Notes under the pieces: generated by a model | The model's input: the letters and a program-made list of their open reading frames with translations, nothing else | What the model was told of the DNA's origin: nothing | The model's database searches: none | Source of the DNA: JALYUM01 sp036688685 | GTDB taxonomy: Bacteria > Pseudomonadota > Gammaproteobacteria > Burkholderiales > Burkholderiaceae_D | Length of the DNA stretch: 64,000 bases | Assembly (NCBI RefSeq): GCF_036688685.1 | Contig: NZ_JAQQPS010000005.1 | Location: 62,001-126,000 of the forward strand | Direction: 5' to 3' | Part shown: one piece after another, positions 35,778 to 44,601 of the stretch | How the letters are laid out: each line of letters opens with the position of its first letter | Numbering within the stretch: the first letter of the stretch is position 1 | Position numbers and translations under genes: made by a program

Positions 35778-36448
35778 CTTTTTTCAAGCAGCTGCAACAC
35801 GCCACCGAAGCCGAGCGCCAGGACTTGTTTGCCATTCCCATCATCCAGGACGCGCTACAGGGCCAGGTCGTCACGGCACAGTACATCGCCTTCCTCACCC
35901 AGGCCTATCACCACGTCAAGCACACCGTGCCCCTGCTGATGGGATGCGGCAGCCGGCTGGACAGCCGCCATGAATGGCTGCGCGAGGCGGTGGCCGAATA
36001 CATCGGCGAAGAAGTCGGGCACCAGGAATGGATCCTGTCCGATATCGCGGCGTGCGGCGGCGACCCCGCGCTGGTGCGCGACGGGCAGGCGCACGCCAGC
36101 ACCGAACTGATGGTGGCGTATGCCTACCACCAGGTCGACCGCGCCAACCCGGTCGGTTTTTTCGGCATGGTGCATGTGCTCGAAGGCACCAGCACCGCGC
36201 TGGCGACCCATGCGGCCGACACCATGCGCAGCGCACTGGCGCTGCCGCCCGCGGCATTTAGCTACCTCAGTTCGCATGGCAGTCTCGACCTGGAACACGT
36301 GGCGTTTTTCGAGCGCCTGGTGAACCGCCTCGACGACGTGCGCGACCAGCAGTCCGTGATCCACGTCGCGCGCACCATGTATGGCCTGTACGGCAACGTG
36401 TTTCGCAGCCTGCCGCAAGGCGAGCAGTTATTCCGGGCGGCGTCGTGA
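35774..36448 (+). CDS. haem-oxygenase-like diiron enzyme (TenA_3 / iron-containing redox enzyme family)
   Basis: A 224-residue all-helical protein. Candidate metal ligands follow the haem-oxygenase-like diiron oxidase pattern: E-x2-H in EEVGHQEWI, Glu in HVLEGTST, and H-x3-D-x2-H in HGSLDLEHVAF. Family members such as UndA, SznF and CADD oxidise or cleave acyl, amino or arginine-derived substrates with oxygen. Here the activated acid made by the preceding ligase is the likely substrate (inference). ATG overlaps the ligase stop (ATGA). Confidence 0.85.
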   Translation: MTFFKQLQHATEAERQDLFAIPIIQDALQGQVVTAQYIAFLTQAYHHVKHTVPLLMGCGSRLDSRHEWLREAVAEYIGEEVGHQEWILSDIAACGGDPALVRDGQAHASTELMVAYAYHQVDRANPVGFFGMVHVLEGTSTALATHAADTMRSALALPPAAFSYLSSHGSLDLEHVAFFERLVNRLDDVRDQQSVIHVARTMYGLYGNVFRSLPQGEQLFRAAS

Positions 36449-37227
36449 CGGCCCGCTACCGTGCCGTCCTGACCGGCGCCGCCGGCGGCATCGGCACCGC
36501 CATTGCGCGCCGCCTGGTGGCCCAGTCCGACCTGTTGATCATTGTGGGACGCGACCGGGAGCGGCTGGTCGGGCTGGCGCGTGAGCTGGCCGGCACGCCG
36601 GTCCAGACGATCTGCGGCGACCTGTGTGATCCGCGCACCGTGCTGGCCGTTACCGCGGCGGCGCGCGACAGCGGCGTCAACCTGCTCGTCAACAATGCCG
36701 GCGTGAGTGCATTTCACGCGTTCGAGACGCAGGATCCGATGGCGATCCGCCAGCTGATCGACACCAACCTGGTGGCGCCGATGCTGCTCACGCGCGCCTT
36801 GCTGCCGCAGCTGGGACTGGCCCCGGCCGCGCAGGTGATCAACATCGGCTCCGTGTTCGGTTCGCTGGGTTTTCCCGGCTTTGCAGCCTACGGCGCCGCG
36901 AAGGCGGGCCTGGCCGGCTTTTCGCAGTCGCTGCGGCGCGAATTGGCCGACACGACCATCGCCGTGCGCCATTTTTCGCCGCGCGCCACGCGCACCGCCA
37001 TCAACAGCGCCGCGGTCGACGCGCTGAACCGCGAACTGGGCACGACCGAGGATACCCCCGAAGCCGTGGCCGAGGCGTTCATGCGCTTCCTGGCAGGCAC
37101 GGCGGCGCAACACACCGTCGGCACCAAAGAGCGCTTTTTCGTACTGCTTAACAAGCTGTTGCCGGGCCTGCCCGAGAATGCCCTGCGCAAGCAGCTGGTG
37201 CAGATCCGCAAGCACCTGCCGCACTGA
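36445..37227 (+). CDS. short-chain dehydrogenase/reductase
   Basis: A 260-residue classical SDR: nucleotide-binding TGAAGGIGTAIARRL, NNAGVSAF, and the catalytic Ser-Tyr-Lys in NIGSVFGSLGFPGFAAYGAA then K. It starts at GTG 36445, overlapping the diiron enzyme stop (GTGA). As fourth enzyme of the operon it probably reduces or oxidises the intermediate made by the ligase and the diiron enzyme. Confidence 0.92.
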   Translation: MTARYRAVLTGAAGGIGTAIARRLVAQSDLLIIVGRDRERLVGLARELAGTPVQTICGDLCDPRTVLAVTAAARDSGVNLLVNNAGVSAFHAFETQDPMAIRQLIDTNLVAPMLLTRALLPQLGLAPAAQVINIGSVFGSLGFPGFAAYGAAKAGLAGFSQSLRRELADTTIAVRHFSPRATRTAINSAAVDALNRELGTTEDTPEAVAEAFMRFLAGTAAQHTVGTKERFFVLLNKLLPGLPENALRKQLVQIRKHLPH

Positions 37228-37255
37228 TTCCATCCCATTCATCAAGGAGACAAAC

Positions 37256-37897
37256 ATGACACCATTCATTCGCCGCCTGGCGGCAACGCTGGCACTGGCC
37301 TGTGGCGCGGCAATGGCCGCACCCACCGACGACGTGGCGCGTCTGCAGCAAAGCTGGGCGCAGATCAAATACCAGGTCCCCGTCACCAGCCAGGAAGCCC
37401 AGTTCGAACGGCTGCGCGGCGACGCCGAGCAGGTCGCGCAGCGCAACCAGGCCAGCGCAGAAGTGCTGATCTGGTACGCGATCATCGAATCGACTTATGC
37501 CGGCGCCAAGGGCGGCATGGGGGCACTGAAGTATGTCAAGAACGCCAAGACCAGTCTCGAGCGCGCCATCGCGACCGATCCGGAAGCCCTGTCGGGCGCG
37601 GGCTATACCAGCCTCGGTTCCTTGTACTACCAGGTGCCGGGCTGGCCGATCGGCTTTGGCGACGACGCCAAAGCCCAGGAAAACCTCAAAAAGGGGCTGG
37701 CGCTCAACCCGGACGGCATCGACGCAAACTTCTTCTACGGCGACTACCTGCTGCGCAAGGGCGACGCCGTCAACGCCGAGCGCTACCTGCGACGCGCGGC
37801 GCAGGCGGCGCCCCGCGCGGGCCGCAAGGTGGCCGACGATGGCCGGCGCGGCGAAATCGCCCAGCTGCTCGAAAAAATCGGCGCCGGGAAGAAGTGA
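37256..37897 (+). CDS. exported TPR-like protein
   Basis: A 213-residue protein with a signal peptide (TPFIRRLAATLALACGAAMA) and tetratricopeptide-like helix pairs: AKTSLERAIATDPEALSGAG, YTSLGSLYYQVPGWPIGFGD, AQENLKKGLALNPDGIDANF and AERYLRRAAQAAP. A strong AAGGAGA lies before ATG 37256, 28 bases past the SDR gene. It is probably periplasmic and involved in protein contacts. Its place between the enzyme genes and the two-component system suggests a sensing or export role in the same process. Confidence 0.85.
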   Translation: MTPFIRRLAATLALACGAAMAAPTDDVARLQQSWAQIKYQVPVTSQEAQFERLRGDAEQVAQRNQASAEVLIWYAIIESTYAGAKGGMGALKYVKNAKTSLERAIATDPEALSGAGYTSLGSLYYQVPGWPIGFGDDAKAQENLKKGLALNPDGIDANFFYGDYLLRKGDAVNAERYLRRAAQAAPRAGRKVADDGRRGEIAQLLEKIGAGKK

Positions 37898-37922
37898 TAA
37901 GCTGCGTGGGGAGGTACGCCAC

Positions 37923-38588
37923 GTGAGGTTATTGCTGATCGAAGACGATGGATTGCTGGCCAGCGGCCTGCAGGTCGCGCTGCGGCGCGCCCATTACACG
38001 GTCGAACATGTGGCCGATGGCCCGGCGGCGATCGCGGCGCTGCGCGACAACGCATTCGACCTGGCCGTGCTCGACCTGGGCCTGCCCCTGCTGGACGGCA
38101 CCGCCGTGCTGCAGGCGGTGCGCGCCAGCGGCAACGCCTTGCCGATCCTGATTTTATCGGCGCGCGACGCCATGCGCGACCGCGTCCAGGGCCTCGATCT
38201 AGGCGCCGACGACTACCTGGTCAAACCGTTCGAGCTCGACGAGCTGCTGGCGCGCCTGCGCGTGATTTCTCGCCGCCGCAACGGCCGCGCCGTAAACCGG
38301 ATCGCGCTCGGCACGCTGGTACTCGACCTGGACAGCCAGAACGCCGCCATCGGCGACGTGCCGGTGGAACTCAAGCGGCTCGAATTCATGCTGCTCAAAC
38401 TGCTGGCCGAAAGCCCCCGGCGCGTGTTCAACCGCGCCCAGCTCGAGGAGTCGCTGTACGGCTGGGGCGAGGGCGCCGAGAGCAATACCATCGACGTCCA
38501 TGTGCACCACCTGCGCAAGAAACTGGGCGCCGACGTGGTCAAGACCATCCGCGGCGTGGGCTACCGCCTCGGCGACATCGCCGCATGA
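37923..38588 (+). CDS. OmpR-family response regulator (QseB/PmrA-like)
   Basis: A 221-residue regulator. The receiver has LLLIEDDGLLASGLQVAL, Asp in LAVLDLGLPLLDG, ILSARD, and Lys in DYLVKPFELDELLAR. The winged helix has LKRLEFMLLKLLAESPRRVF and NTIDVHVHHLRKKLG, then KTIRGVGYRLGD. GTG 37923 is the start, with GGGGAGG well placed upstream. It follows the TPR gene by 25 bases and overlaps the kinase gene by 4 bases. Confidence 0.94.
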   Translation: MRLLLIEDDGLLASGLQVALRRAHYTVEHVADGPAAIAALRDNAFDLAVLDLGLPLLDGTAVLQAVRASGNALPILILSARDAMRDRVQGLDLGADDYLVKPFELDELLARLRVISRRRNGRAVNRIALGTLVLDLDSQNAAIGDVPVELKRLEFMLLKLLAESPRRVFNRAQLEESLYGWGEGAESNTIDVHVHHLRKKLGADVVKTIRGVGYRLGDIAA

Positions 38589-39976
38589 GCGAGACGACCT
38601 ATTCGGGCCGCCGACGCCTGGTGGCCGCCACGCTGGTGTGCATGGTGCTGATCTTTACGGGCATCGGCGTGGCCTCGAACATGGTGGCACGCCACGAATC
38701 GGCAGAGCTGTTCAGCGCGCGCCTGGCCACCTCCGCGCGCGTGCTCGAGGCGCTGATGGCGCAAGCGCTGGCCAGCGCCACGCTGACGCATCCGCTCGTG
38801 GTCACCCTGCCGCGCGAACTGGAAACGGCCAGTGGCGACGAGGCCGAAACCTTTGGCCACCGCTATGAAACGAAGGTGGCGTTCCAGGTCTGGCGCAACG
38901 ATGGGGTTCTGCTGGCCCACTCGGCCTCGGCCCCGGTGGTGGCGCTGGCGCCGCTGCAACCGGGCTTCAGCCAGCACCGGGTCGGCGCCACGTTGTGGCA
39001 GGTGTTTGCTTTGAGATCAGGTTCGATCTGGGTGCTCACCGCCGAGAAGGACGAGGTGCGCGATGAGCTGGCCCGATATATTGGCATGTCGATCCTGGTG
39101 CCGCTGATCGTCGGCAGCTTGCTGCTGCTGGGCGCCGTCAATGTCATCCTGCTGCGCGGCCTGCGCCCGATCGAGGAACTGGCCAAGCGCATCGCCGCGC
39201 GCAAGCCCGATTCGCTGGCGCCCATCGCGCTGCCCGCCACGCCGTTCGAGCTGGTGCCCATCATTCGCGAATTGAACCACCTGCTGGGCCGGATCAAGGC
39301 CGCCTTCGAGCGCGAGCAGCGCTTCATCAACGCTGCCGCCCACGAAATTCGGACCCCGATCGCCGCGCTCCAGCTGCATCTGGAAAACGCGCTGCGCTCG
39401 CAGACCGAGGCAGAACGCACCAGCGCTTTGACGTCGGCGCTGGACGGCGCCCGCCGCACCAGCAAATTGGCCGAGCAATTGCTGGCGCTGGGCCGCATCA
39501 GCGCGCGCAGTGACGACTATCATATGGAGCGCCTGTCGCTCAACGACATCTGCTGCGACGTGATCGGTACCAGCGAGCCGCTGCTGGCGCAGCGCGGGCA
39601 GAGCATCGGCCTGGATGCTGAACAGGCTTGCTACGTGTGGGGCGAGCCGTCACAGTTGCGGCGGCTGGTGCAAAACCTGATCGACAACGCTTCGGTGCAT
39701 GGTGCGGTGGGCGGTGACATCCAGGTGGAGCTGGCGCGCCAGGACGGCGACGTGGTGCTGAGCGTGGCCAACGACGGGATCCCGATTCCCGAACAGGAAC
39801 GAAATAAACTATTTATACCGTATTACCGACCCGCCGGTGCTGCGCCGGGCGGGCACGGGCTGGGCCTGGCGATCGTCAAGGAAATCGCCGACCAGCATGG
39901 CGCCAGCGTGGTGCTCGATACCAGGGAGGATGGGCAGGGCACCGTGGTGCTATTACGGCTGGCGGCGCTGGCGTGA
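38585..39976 (+). CDS. sensor histidine kinase (QseC/PmrB-like)
   Basis: A 463-residue inner-membrane kinase. Two TM helices (LVAATLVCMVLIFTGIGVAS and ISILVPLIVGSLLLLGAVNV-like) flank a periplasmic domain of about 130 residues. Then come HAMP, HisKA with His in INAAAHEIRTPIAALQLH, and HATPase (VQNLIDNASVHG, VANDGIPIPEQ, GGHGLGLAIVKEI). Coupled to the response regulator by ATGA. It ends the main gene run; the broken exported protein follows after 29 bases. Confidence 0.94.
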   Translation: MSETTYSGRRRLVAATLVCMVLIFTGIGVASNMVARHESAELFSARLATSARVLEALMAQALASATLTHPLVVTLPRELETASGDEAETFGHRYETKVAFQVWRNDGVLLAHSASAPVVALAPLQPGFSQHRVGATLWQVFALRSGSIWVLTAEKDEVRDELARYIGMSILVPLIVGSLLLLGAVNVILLRGLRPIEELAKRIAARKPDSLAPIALPATPFELVPIIRELNHLLGRIKAAFEREQRFINAAAHEIRTPIAALQLHLENALRSQTEAERTSALTSALDGARRTSKLAEQLLALGRISARSDDYHMERLSLNDICCDVIGTSEPLLAQRGQSIGLDAEQACYVWGEPSQLRRLVQNLIDNASVHGAVGGDIQVELARQDGDVVLSVANDGIPIPEQERNKLFIPYYRPAGAAPGGHGLGLAIVKEIADQHGASVVLDTREDGQGTVVLLRLAALA

Positions 39977-40005
39977 TGTGACGATATGGAAAATTGAGGG
40001 GAGAA

Positions 40006-40335
40006 ATGTTGAACCTGTTTGACGTGTCCGTCCTGTTATTTTGCCTCGCTTCCGGCGTATGGGCCGCTGAGGTGCCAGGATTTGTACACGAACTCACCAA
40101 CTTCACCAAGGCCGGGACGAGTGGCGCGCAAGACGTGAGGATGCGCATAACGGTTGCCAGCAAAGTGGCGCAGATCGAACCTTCTGTCCGGGTGGGCGAT
40201 CTGCTTTTGTGTGCATCCAAAAAATGCTATCGAGCTCGCACGTCAGGCTACGTGAACATCGCCAATACCGCCAAGGGCAGAGCGAATGTCGTCGCAGACG
40301 TTTCAATCCCGATCGGCACGATCACGGATATCTAA
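40006..40335 (+). CDS. exported protein of unknown function, apparently truncated by an in-frame stop
   Basis: 109 residues beginning with a signal peptide (MLNLFDVSVLLFCLASGVWA). The mature part (VRMRITVASKVAQIEPSVRV, GDLLLCASKKCYRARTSGYV) looks beta-rich. AGGGGAGA lies before ATG 40006. After TAA at 40333 the same frame stays open and protein-like for another 130 or so residues, so this is probably the first half of a longer ancestral protein. Not recognised as any known family. Confidence 0.6.
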   Translation: MLNLFDVSVLLFCLASGVWAAEVPGFVHELTNFTKAGTSGAQDVRMRITVASKVAQIEPSVRVGDLLLCASKKCYRARTSGYVNIANTAKGRANVVADVSIPIGTITDI

Positions 40336-40737
40336 TTGACGGTGCCGGCCGGCGCCTTGGATCGACCGCAAATATTTAACATCGGTATCTCGAAGGTAGG
40401 AGAGATGTTCCCGAAAATCGACATTTTCCCGTACATGCATTTAAAGAAGGCTGCCATGCTCGAGGTCCGCACTGTACGTAATACCAGCGTCGCACTTGAA
40501 TCGATTGTGCCGATCATGTTGGCAGAGCACAACAGCGAAGCGCTCACCTCGGGCGCACCGACGAGGCTGCCATCGGTCAGAATCGCGTTTTACCGAACAG
40601 CAGTGATCGAGGCTTCTGTCCTGGAGAAATCGCTACTTGGGGCCACCAGCGGCGCACCTGCTTCTTCATCCGCAGCTTCCCCCTCAAGTCATGGTCTGAA
40701 GGCCGGTGCTACCCCAATCAGTTTTGCAAAAACGGGC
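40336..40737 (+). pseudogene. in-frame continuation of the broken exported protein
   Basis: Directly after TAA 40333-40335 the frame continues with PAGALDRPQIFNIGISKVGE, FPKIDIFPYMHLKKAAMLEV and LESIVPIMLAEHNSEALTSG, which read like folded protein rather than random translation. There is no start codon with a ribosome site except the TTG right after the stop. The frame runs past the end of convergent glmS, so the original C-terminus has probably been lost too. Either a nonsense mutation or stop-codon readthrough could explain it. Confidence 0.5.
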
Positions 40738-42567
40738 TTACTCGACCGTGACCGACTTGGCCAGGTTGCGTGGCTTGTCAACGTCGGTGCCGCGCGCCAG
40801 CGCCGTGTGATACGCCAGCAATTGCAGCGCCGCCACGTGCAAAATCGGTGACAGCAAACCGTAATGTTCCGGCAAGCGGATCACGTGCACCCCGTCGCCG
40901 GAAGTGATGCGCGAGTCGACGTCGGCAAACACGTACAGCTGGCCGCCGCGGGCGCGTACTTCCTGCATGTTCGACTTCAGTTTTTCCAGCAGCGCATCGT
41001 TCGGGGCAATGGTGACCACTGGCATTTCTTCGGTGACCAGCGCCAGCGGGCCGTGTTTCAGTTCGCCGGCCGGATACGCTTCGGCGTGGATGTACGAAAT
41101 CTCTTTCAGTTTCAGAGCGCCTTCCAGGGCGATCGGGTAGTGCAGGCCGCGGCCCAGGAACAGGGCGTTTTCCTTGCGCGCGAAATCTTCGGCCCAGGCG
41201 ATGATCTGCGGCTCCAGCGCCAGCACGGCGGACAACGCAACCGGCAAGTGGCGCATCTGCTTCAAATACGTCGCTTCGTCGGCGTCCGACAGGCGCCCGT
41301 TCACTTGCGCCAGCGTCAGGGTCAGCAGGAACAGCGCGCACAGCTGGGTGGTGAACGCCTTGGTGGAGGCCACGCCGACTTCAACGCCGGCGCGGGTGAT
41401 GTAGGCCAGTTCGCATTCGCGCACCATGGCGCTGGTGGAGACGTTGCAGATTGTCAGCGTGTGCTGCATGCCCAGGCTGCGCGCGTGTTTCAAGGCGGCC
41501 AGCGTGTCGGCCGTTTCGCCGCTCTGGGAAATCGTCACGACCAGGGTGTCCGGGTGCGGGACGCTGTCGCGGTAACGGTATTCGCTGGCGATTTCGACCG
41601 ACACCGGCACTTTTGCCACCGACTCGATCCAGTATTTGGCGGTGAGGCCGGCGTAATAGCTGGTACCGCAGGCCAGGATCAGCACGCGGTCGATTTTTTT
41701 GAACACTTTATAGGCGCTGTCGCCGAATAGTTCCGGCGTGATGCCGGCCACGCCCTCGAGCGTGTCGCCGATGACGCGCGGCTGCTCGAAAATTTCTTTC
41801 TGCATGTAGTGGCGGTACGGGCCCAGTTCGGCGGCACCGGTGTGGGCATGCACGGTTTTCACTTCACGCGTAACCGGGCGGCCGTTGCTGTCGACGATCC
41901 AGTATCTTGCCAGTTGCAGGTCGACGACGTCGCCTTCTTCCAGGTAGATGATCTGGTCGGTGGTACCGGCCAGCGCCATGGCGTCCGACGCCACAAAATT
42001 CTCGCCGTTGCCCACGCCGACGATCAATGGCGAACCCTGGCGGGCGGCCACGACACGATGCGGCTCTTCACGGCTGAACACGGCAATGGCGTAGGCGCCG
42101 TGCAGGCGCTTGACGGCCAGCTGGACGGTGTCGAACAGGTCGCCGGTGTACATATGGTCGACCAGGTGGGCGATGACTTCGGTGTCGGTCTGGCTCTGGA
42201 ACACGTAACCAAGTGCGGTCAGTTCGGCGCGCAGTTCGTCGTGGTTTTCAATAATGCCGTTGTGGACCAGCGCGATGCGGGCATTCTCTTCAGAAGGAGA
42301 AAAATGCGGGTGGGCGTTGTGCGACACCGGGGCGCCGTGGGTGGCCCAGCGCGTGTGCGCGATGCCAGTAAACCCTTCCATATGGGCAATTCTCATTTGC
42401 TCTTCGAGGTCGGTCACGCGCGAGGTGCTGCGCGAACGGGCCAGCTTGCCGTTCACGTGCAGTGCGATGCCGCAGGAATCGTAACCGCGGTATTCAAGAC
42501 GCTTCAGGCCCTCGATCAGGATGGGGGTAATGTTGCGTTGCGCTACTGCTCCGACGATACCGCACAT
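40738..42567 (-). CDS. glmS: glutamine-fructose-6-phosphate aminotransferase (isomerizing)
   Basis: A 609-residue enzyme making glucosamine-6-phosphate, the first step to UDP-GlcNAc for peptidoglycan and LPS. The N-terminal glutaminase has catalytic Cys2 (MCGIVGAV), the ammonia-channel region follows, then two SIS domains (ILACGTSYYAGLTAKYW, VTISQSGETADTLAALKHA) and the end KPRNLAKSVTVE. Full length. Divergent from an Lrp-type regulator. The downstream enzyme GlmU is encoded 600 bases upstream on the same strand. Confidence 0.98.
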   Translation of the reverse strand: MCGIVGAVAQRNITPILIEGLKRLEYRGYDSCGIALHVNGKLARSRSTSRVTDLEEQMRIAHMEGFTGIAHTRWATHGAPVSHNAHPHFSPSEENARIALVHNGIIENHDELRAELTALGYVFQSQTDTEVIAHLVDHMYTGDLFDTVQLAVKRLHGAYAIAVFSREEPHRVVAARQGSPLIVGVGNGENFVASDAMALAGTTDQIIYLEEGDVVDLQLARYWIVDSNGRPVTREVKTVHAHTGAAELGPYRHYMQKEIFEQPRVIGDTLEGVAGITPELFGDSAYKVFKKIDRVLILACGTSYYAGLTAKYWIESVAKVPVSVEIASEYRYRDSVPHPDTLVVTISQSGETADTLAALKHARSLGMQHTLTICNVSTSAMVRECELAYITRAGVEVGVASTKAFTTQLCALFLLTLTLAQVNGRLSDADEATYLKQMRHLPVALSAVLALEPQIIAWAEDFARKENALFLGRGLHYPIALEGALKLKEISYIHAEAYPAGELKHGPLALVTEEMPVVTIAPNDALLEKLKSNMQEVRARGGQLYVFADVDSRITSGDGVHVIRLPEHYGLLSPILHVAALQLLAYHTALARGTDVDKPRNLAKSVTVE

Positions 42568-42679
42568 GGAAAACCTCGCTCAAGTTAAATTGCAATAGAC
42601 GTATCCTAGAGCAAACATATTGAAATAAGCTTTCTCATTGTGATGGTTTTTGATAGATAATTTCATGGACCATTAGGCA

Positions 42680-42694
42680 TGAAATATAATTTCA
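42680..42694. promoter_or_regulatory. perfect palindrome between glmS and the Lrp-type regulator
   Basis: TGAAAT-ATA-ATTTCA is a 15-base perfect dyad in an A/T-rich 160-base divergent spacer, 33 bases before the regulator's ATG. A looser dyad GAAA-N5-TTTC lies nearby at about 42628. Its form and place suit an Lrp/AsnC operator; binding is inferred. Confidence 0.5.
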
Positions 42695-42727
42695 ATTATC
42701 AGAACAAAACAACGATATATTTCAAAG

Positions 42728-43201
42728 ATGAGTGCTCCAGAACATGATTTGGACGATTTAGATCGTCGCATTCTCAACACCTTGCAGGTTGATGCGTCGC
42801 ATAACAACACCGAACTGGCGGTACTGGTCCATGTGTCGGCGCCGACTTGCCTGCGTCGGGTCAAGCACCTCACGGAAACAGGGGTCATCGCGCGCCAAGT
42901 CGTGATCGTTGCGCCAGAGAAAATTGGCGCGCGCCTGACTGCCATCGTCGAAATTTCGCTGGATGTGCAGGCGGTCGAGCGGATGGATGCGTTCGAGTTG
43001 CTGGTCGCCGGGGAGGCGGCGGTGATGCAGTGCTACCGGGTGGCGCCGGGGCCGGATTTCGTGCTGGTGGTGCAGATCGCCGACATGCCAGCGTACAACG
43101 CACTGGCACACCGGCTCTTCACGTCGCACGCCAATGTGCGCAACGTGAAGGCGTATTTTTCGACGTTCCGAAGCAAATTCGAGACCCGTATCGCAGTGTG
43201 A
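42728..43201 (+). CDS. Lrp/AsnC-family transcriptional regulator
   Basis: 157 residues: N-terminal helix-turn-helix (LDRRILNTLQVDASHNNTEL, VHVSAPTCLRRVKHL) and a C-terminal RAM/ligand-binding domain (LTAIVEISLDVQAVERMDAF, YRVAPGPDFVLVVQIADMP). It probably responds to an amino acid. Divergent from glmS across an A/T-rich spacer with a palindrome. Its stop codon directly abuts the glmU stop with no gap. Confidence 0.93.
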   Translation: MSAPEHDLDDLDRRILNTLQVDASHNNTELAVLVHVSAPTCLRRVKHLTETGVIARQVVIVAPEKIGARLTAIVEISLDVQAVERMDAFELLVAGEAAVMQCYRVAPGPDFVLVVQIADMPAYNALAHRLFTSHANVRNVKAYFSTFRSKFETRIAV

Positions 43202-44578
43202 TTACTTTTTGACCTTCACCGGCCGCGTCCAGTTTTCAATGGTGATCTGCTTCGCACGCGAAATGGTCAGCTTGCCGGCCGGCGCATCTTTCGACAACGT
43301 GGTGCCGGCGCCAAGCGTCGCGCCCTTGCCCACCGTGACCGGGGCGATCAGCTGGCTGTCGCTGCCAATAAAGGCATCGTCCTCGATGACGGTGCGGAAC
43401 TTGTTGGCGCCATCGTAATTGCAGGTAATGGTGCCGGCGCCAATATTGACGCGTGAACCGATGGTGGCGTCGCCGACATAGGCCAGGTGATTCGCCTTGC
43501 TGTGCGCGGCCACCTGGCTGTTCTTGATTTCAACGAAATTGCCGATGTGGACATCTTCGGCCAAGGTCGTGCCCGGGCGCAGGCGCGCGTACGGACCGAT
43601 CTGCGAGGCGGCACCCACGACCGCGTCTTCAATATGGCAAAACGGTTTGATCAGGGCGCCGGCGCCGATGCGCGCGTTGATCAGGACGCTGTGCGGCCCC
43701 AGCGTAACGCCATCGGCCAGTTCCACGCGGCCTTCAAAGACGCAGCCGACGTCAATCGTGACATCGCGCCCGCAAATAAGTTCTCCACGCACATCGATGC
43801 GCGCAGGATCCATCAAGGTCACACCTTGCTCCAGCAAGCGCTGGGCAATGTTCAGCTGGTGGCGACGCTCCAGTTCCGCCAGTTGCACCTTGCTGTTCAC
43901 GCCGGCCACTTCCCATTCGGCCGACGGGTGCGCCGAGACGACTTGCACGCCGTCGGCCACGGCCTTGGCGACGATATCGGTCAGATAATATTCGCCTTGG
44001 GCATTGTTGTTCGACAGCGAAGCGAGCCACTTTTTCAGGTGGACGGTCGGCACCACCAGGATGCCGCTGTTAATTTCATGAATGGCTTTTTCGGCGGCGC
44101 TGGCATCTTTCTCTTCGACGATGCGCACAATTTTGCCGCCTTCGCGCACGATGCGGCCCAGCCCGAAGGGATTGCTTTGCTCGACCGTCAGAATGCCCAG
44201 CTTGTCGCTACCGGCAGCGTCGACCAGGGCGCGCAGCGACGCGACGGTCGTCAGCGGCACGTCGCCGTACAGGATCAATGTCGGCTGTGCGTCGTCCAGT
44301 TGCGGCAGCGCCTGCATAACGGCATGGCCCGTGCCCAGCTGCGGCTCTTGCAGGGCGGTGGCGATCGGCGCCTGTCCTTCTGCCGCCAGGCCAGCCACCA
44401 TGGCTGGCACCGCTGCGCCGCCGTGTCCATAAATAACGCATAATTTGGAAGGTACAAGGCTGCGCGCAGCGTCTATCACGTGCTGCAACAACGGTTTGCC
44501 AGCCAGCGGGTGCAGGACTTTCGGCAGCGCCGATTGCATCCGTTTTCCCATGCCTGCGGCGAGGATCACAACATTCAT
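43202..44578 (-). CDS. glmU: bifunctional GlcNAc-1-P uridyltransferase / GlcN-1-P acetyltransferase
   Basis: A 458-residue enzyme for the last two steps of UDP-GlcNAc synthesis. The N-terminal pyrophosphorylase has VVILAAGMGKRMQSALPKVL and LYGDVPLT. The C-terminal left-handed beta-helix acetyltransferase has isoleucine-patch repeats (GPYARLRPGTTLAEDVHIGN, NHLAYVGDATIGSRVNIGAG) and TCNYDGANK. Full length. It shares a direction with glmS but is separated from it by the Lrp regulator on the other strand. Confidence 0.98.
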   Translation of the reverse strand: MNVVILAAGMGKRMQSALPKVLHPLAGKPLLQHVIDAARSLVPSKLCVIYGHGGAAVPAMVAGLAAEGQAPIATALQEPQLGTGHAVMQALPQLDDAQPTLILYGDVPLTTVASLRALVDAAGSDKLGILTVEQSNPFGLGRIVREGGKIVRIVEEKDASAAEKAIHEINSGILVVPTVHLKKWLASLSNNNAQGEYYLTDIVAKAVADGVQVVSAHPSAEWEVAGVNSKVQLAELERRHQLNIAQRLLEQGVTLMDPARIDVRGELICGRDVTIDVGCVFEGRVELADGVTLGPHSVLINARIGAGALIKPFCHIEDAVVGAASQIGPYARLRPGTTLAEDVHIGNFVEIKNSQVAAHSKANHLAYVGDATIGSRVNIGAGTITCNYDGANKFRTVIEDDAFIGSDSQLIAPVTVGKGATLGAGTTLSKDAPAGKLTISRAKQITIENWTRPVKVKK

Positions 44579-44601
44579 AAGCCGTATAGAAAGAATTAAA
44601 G

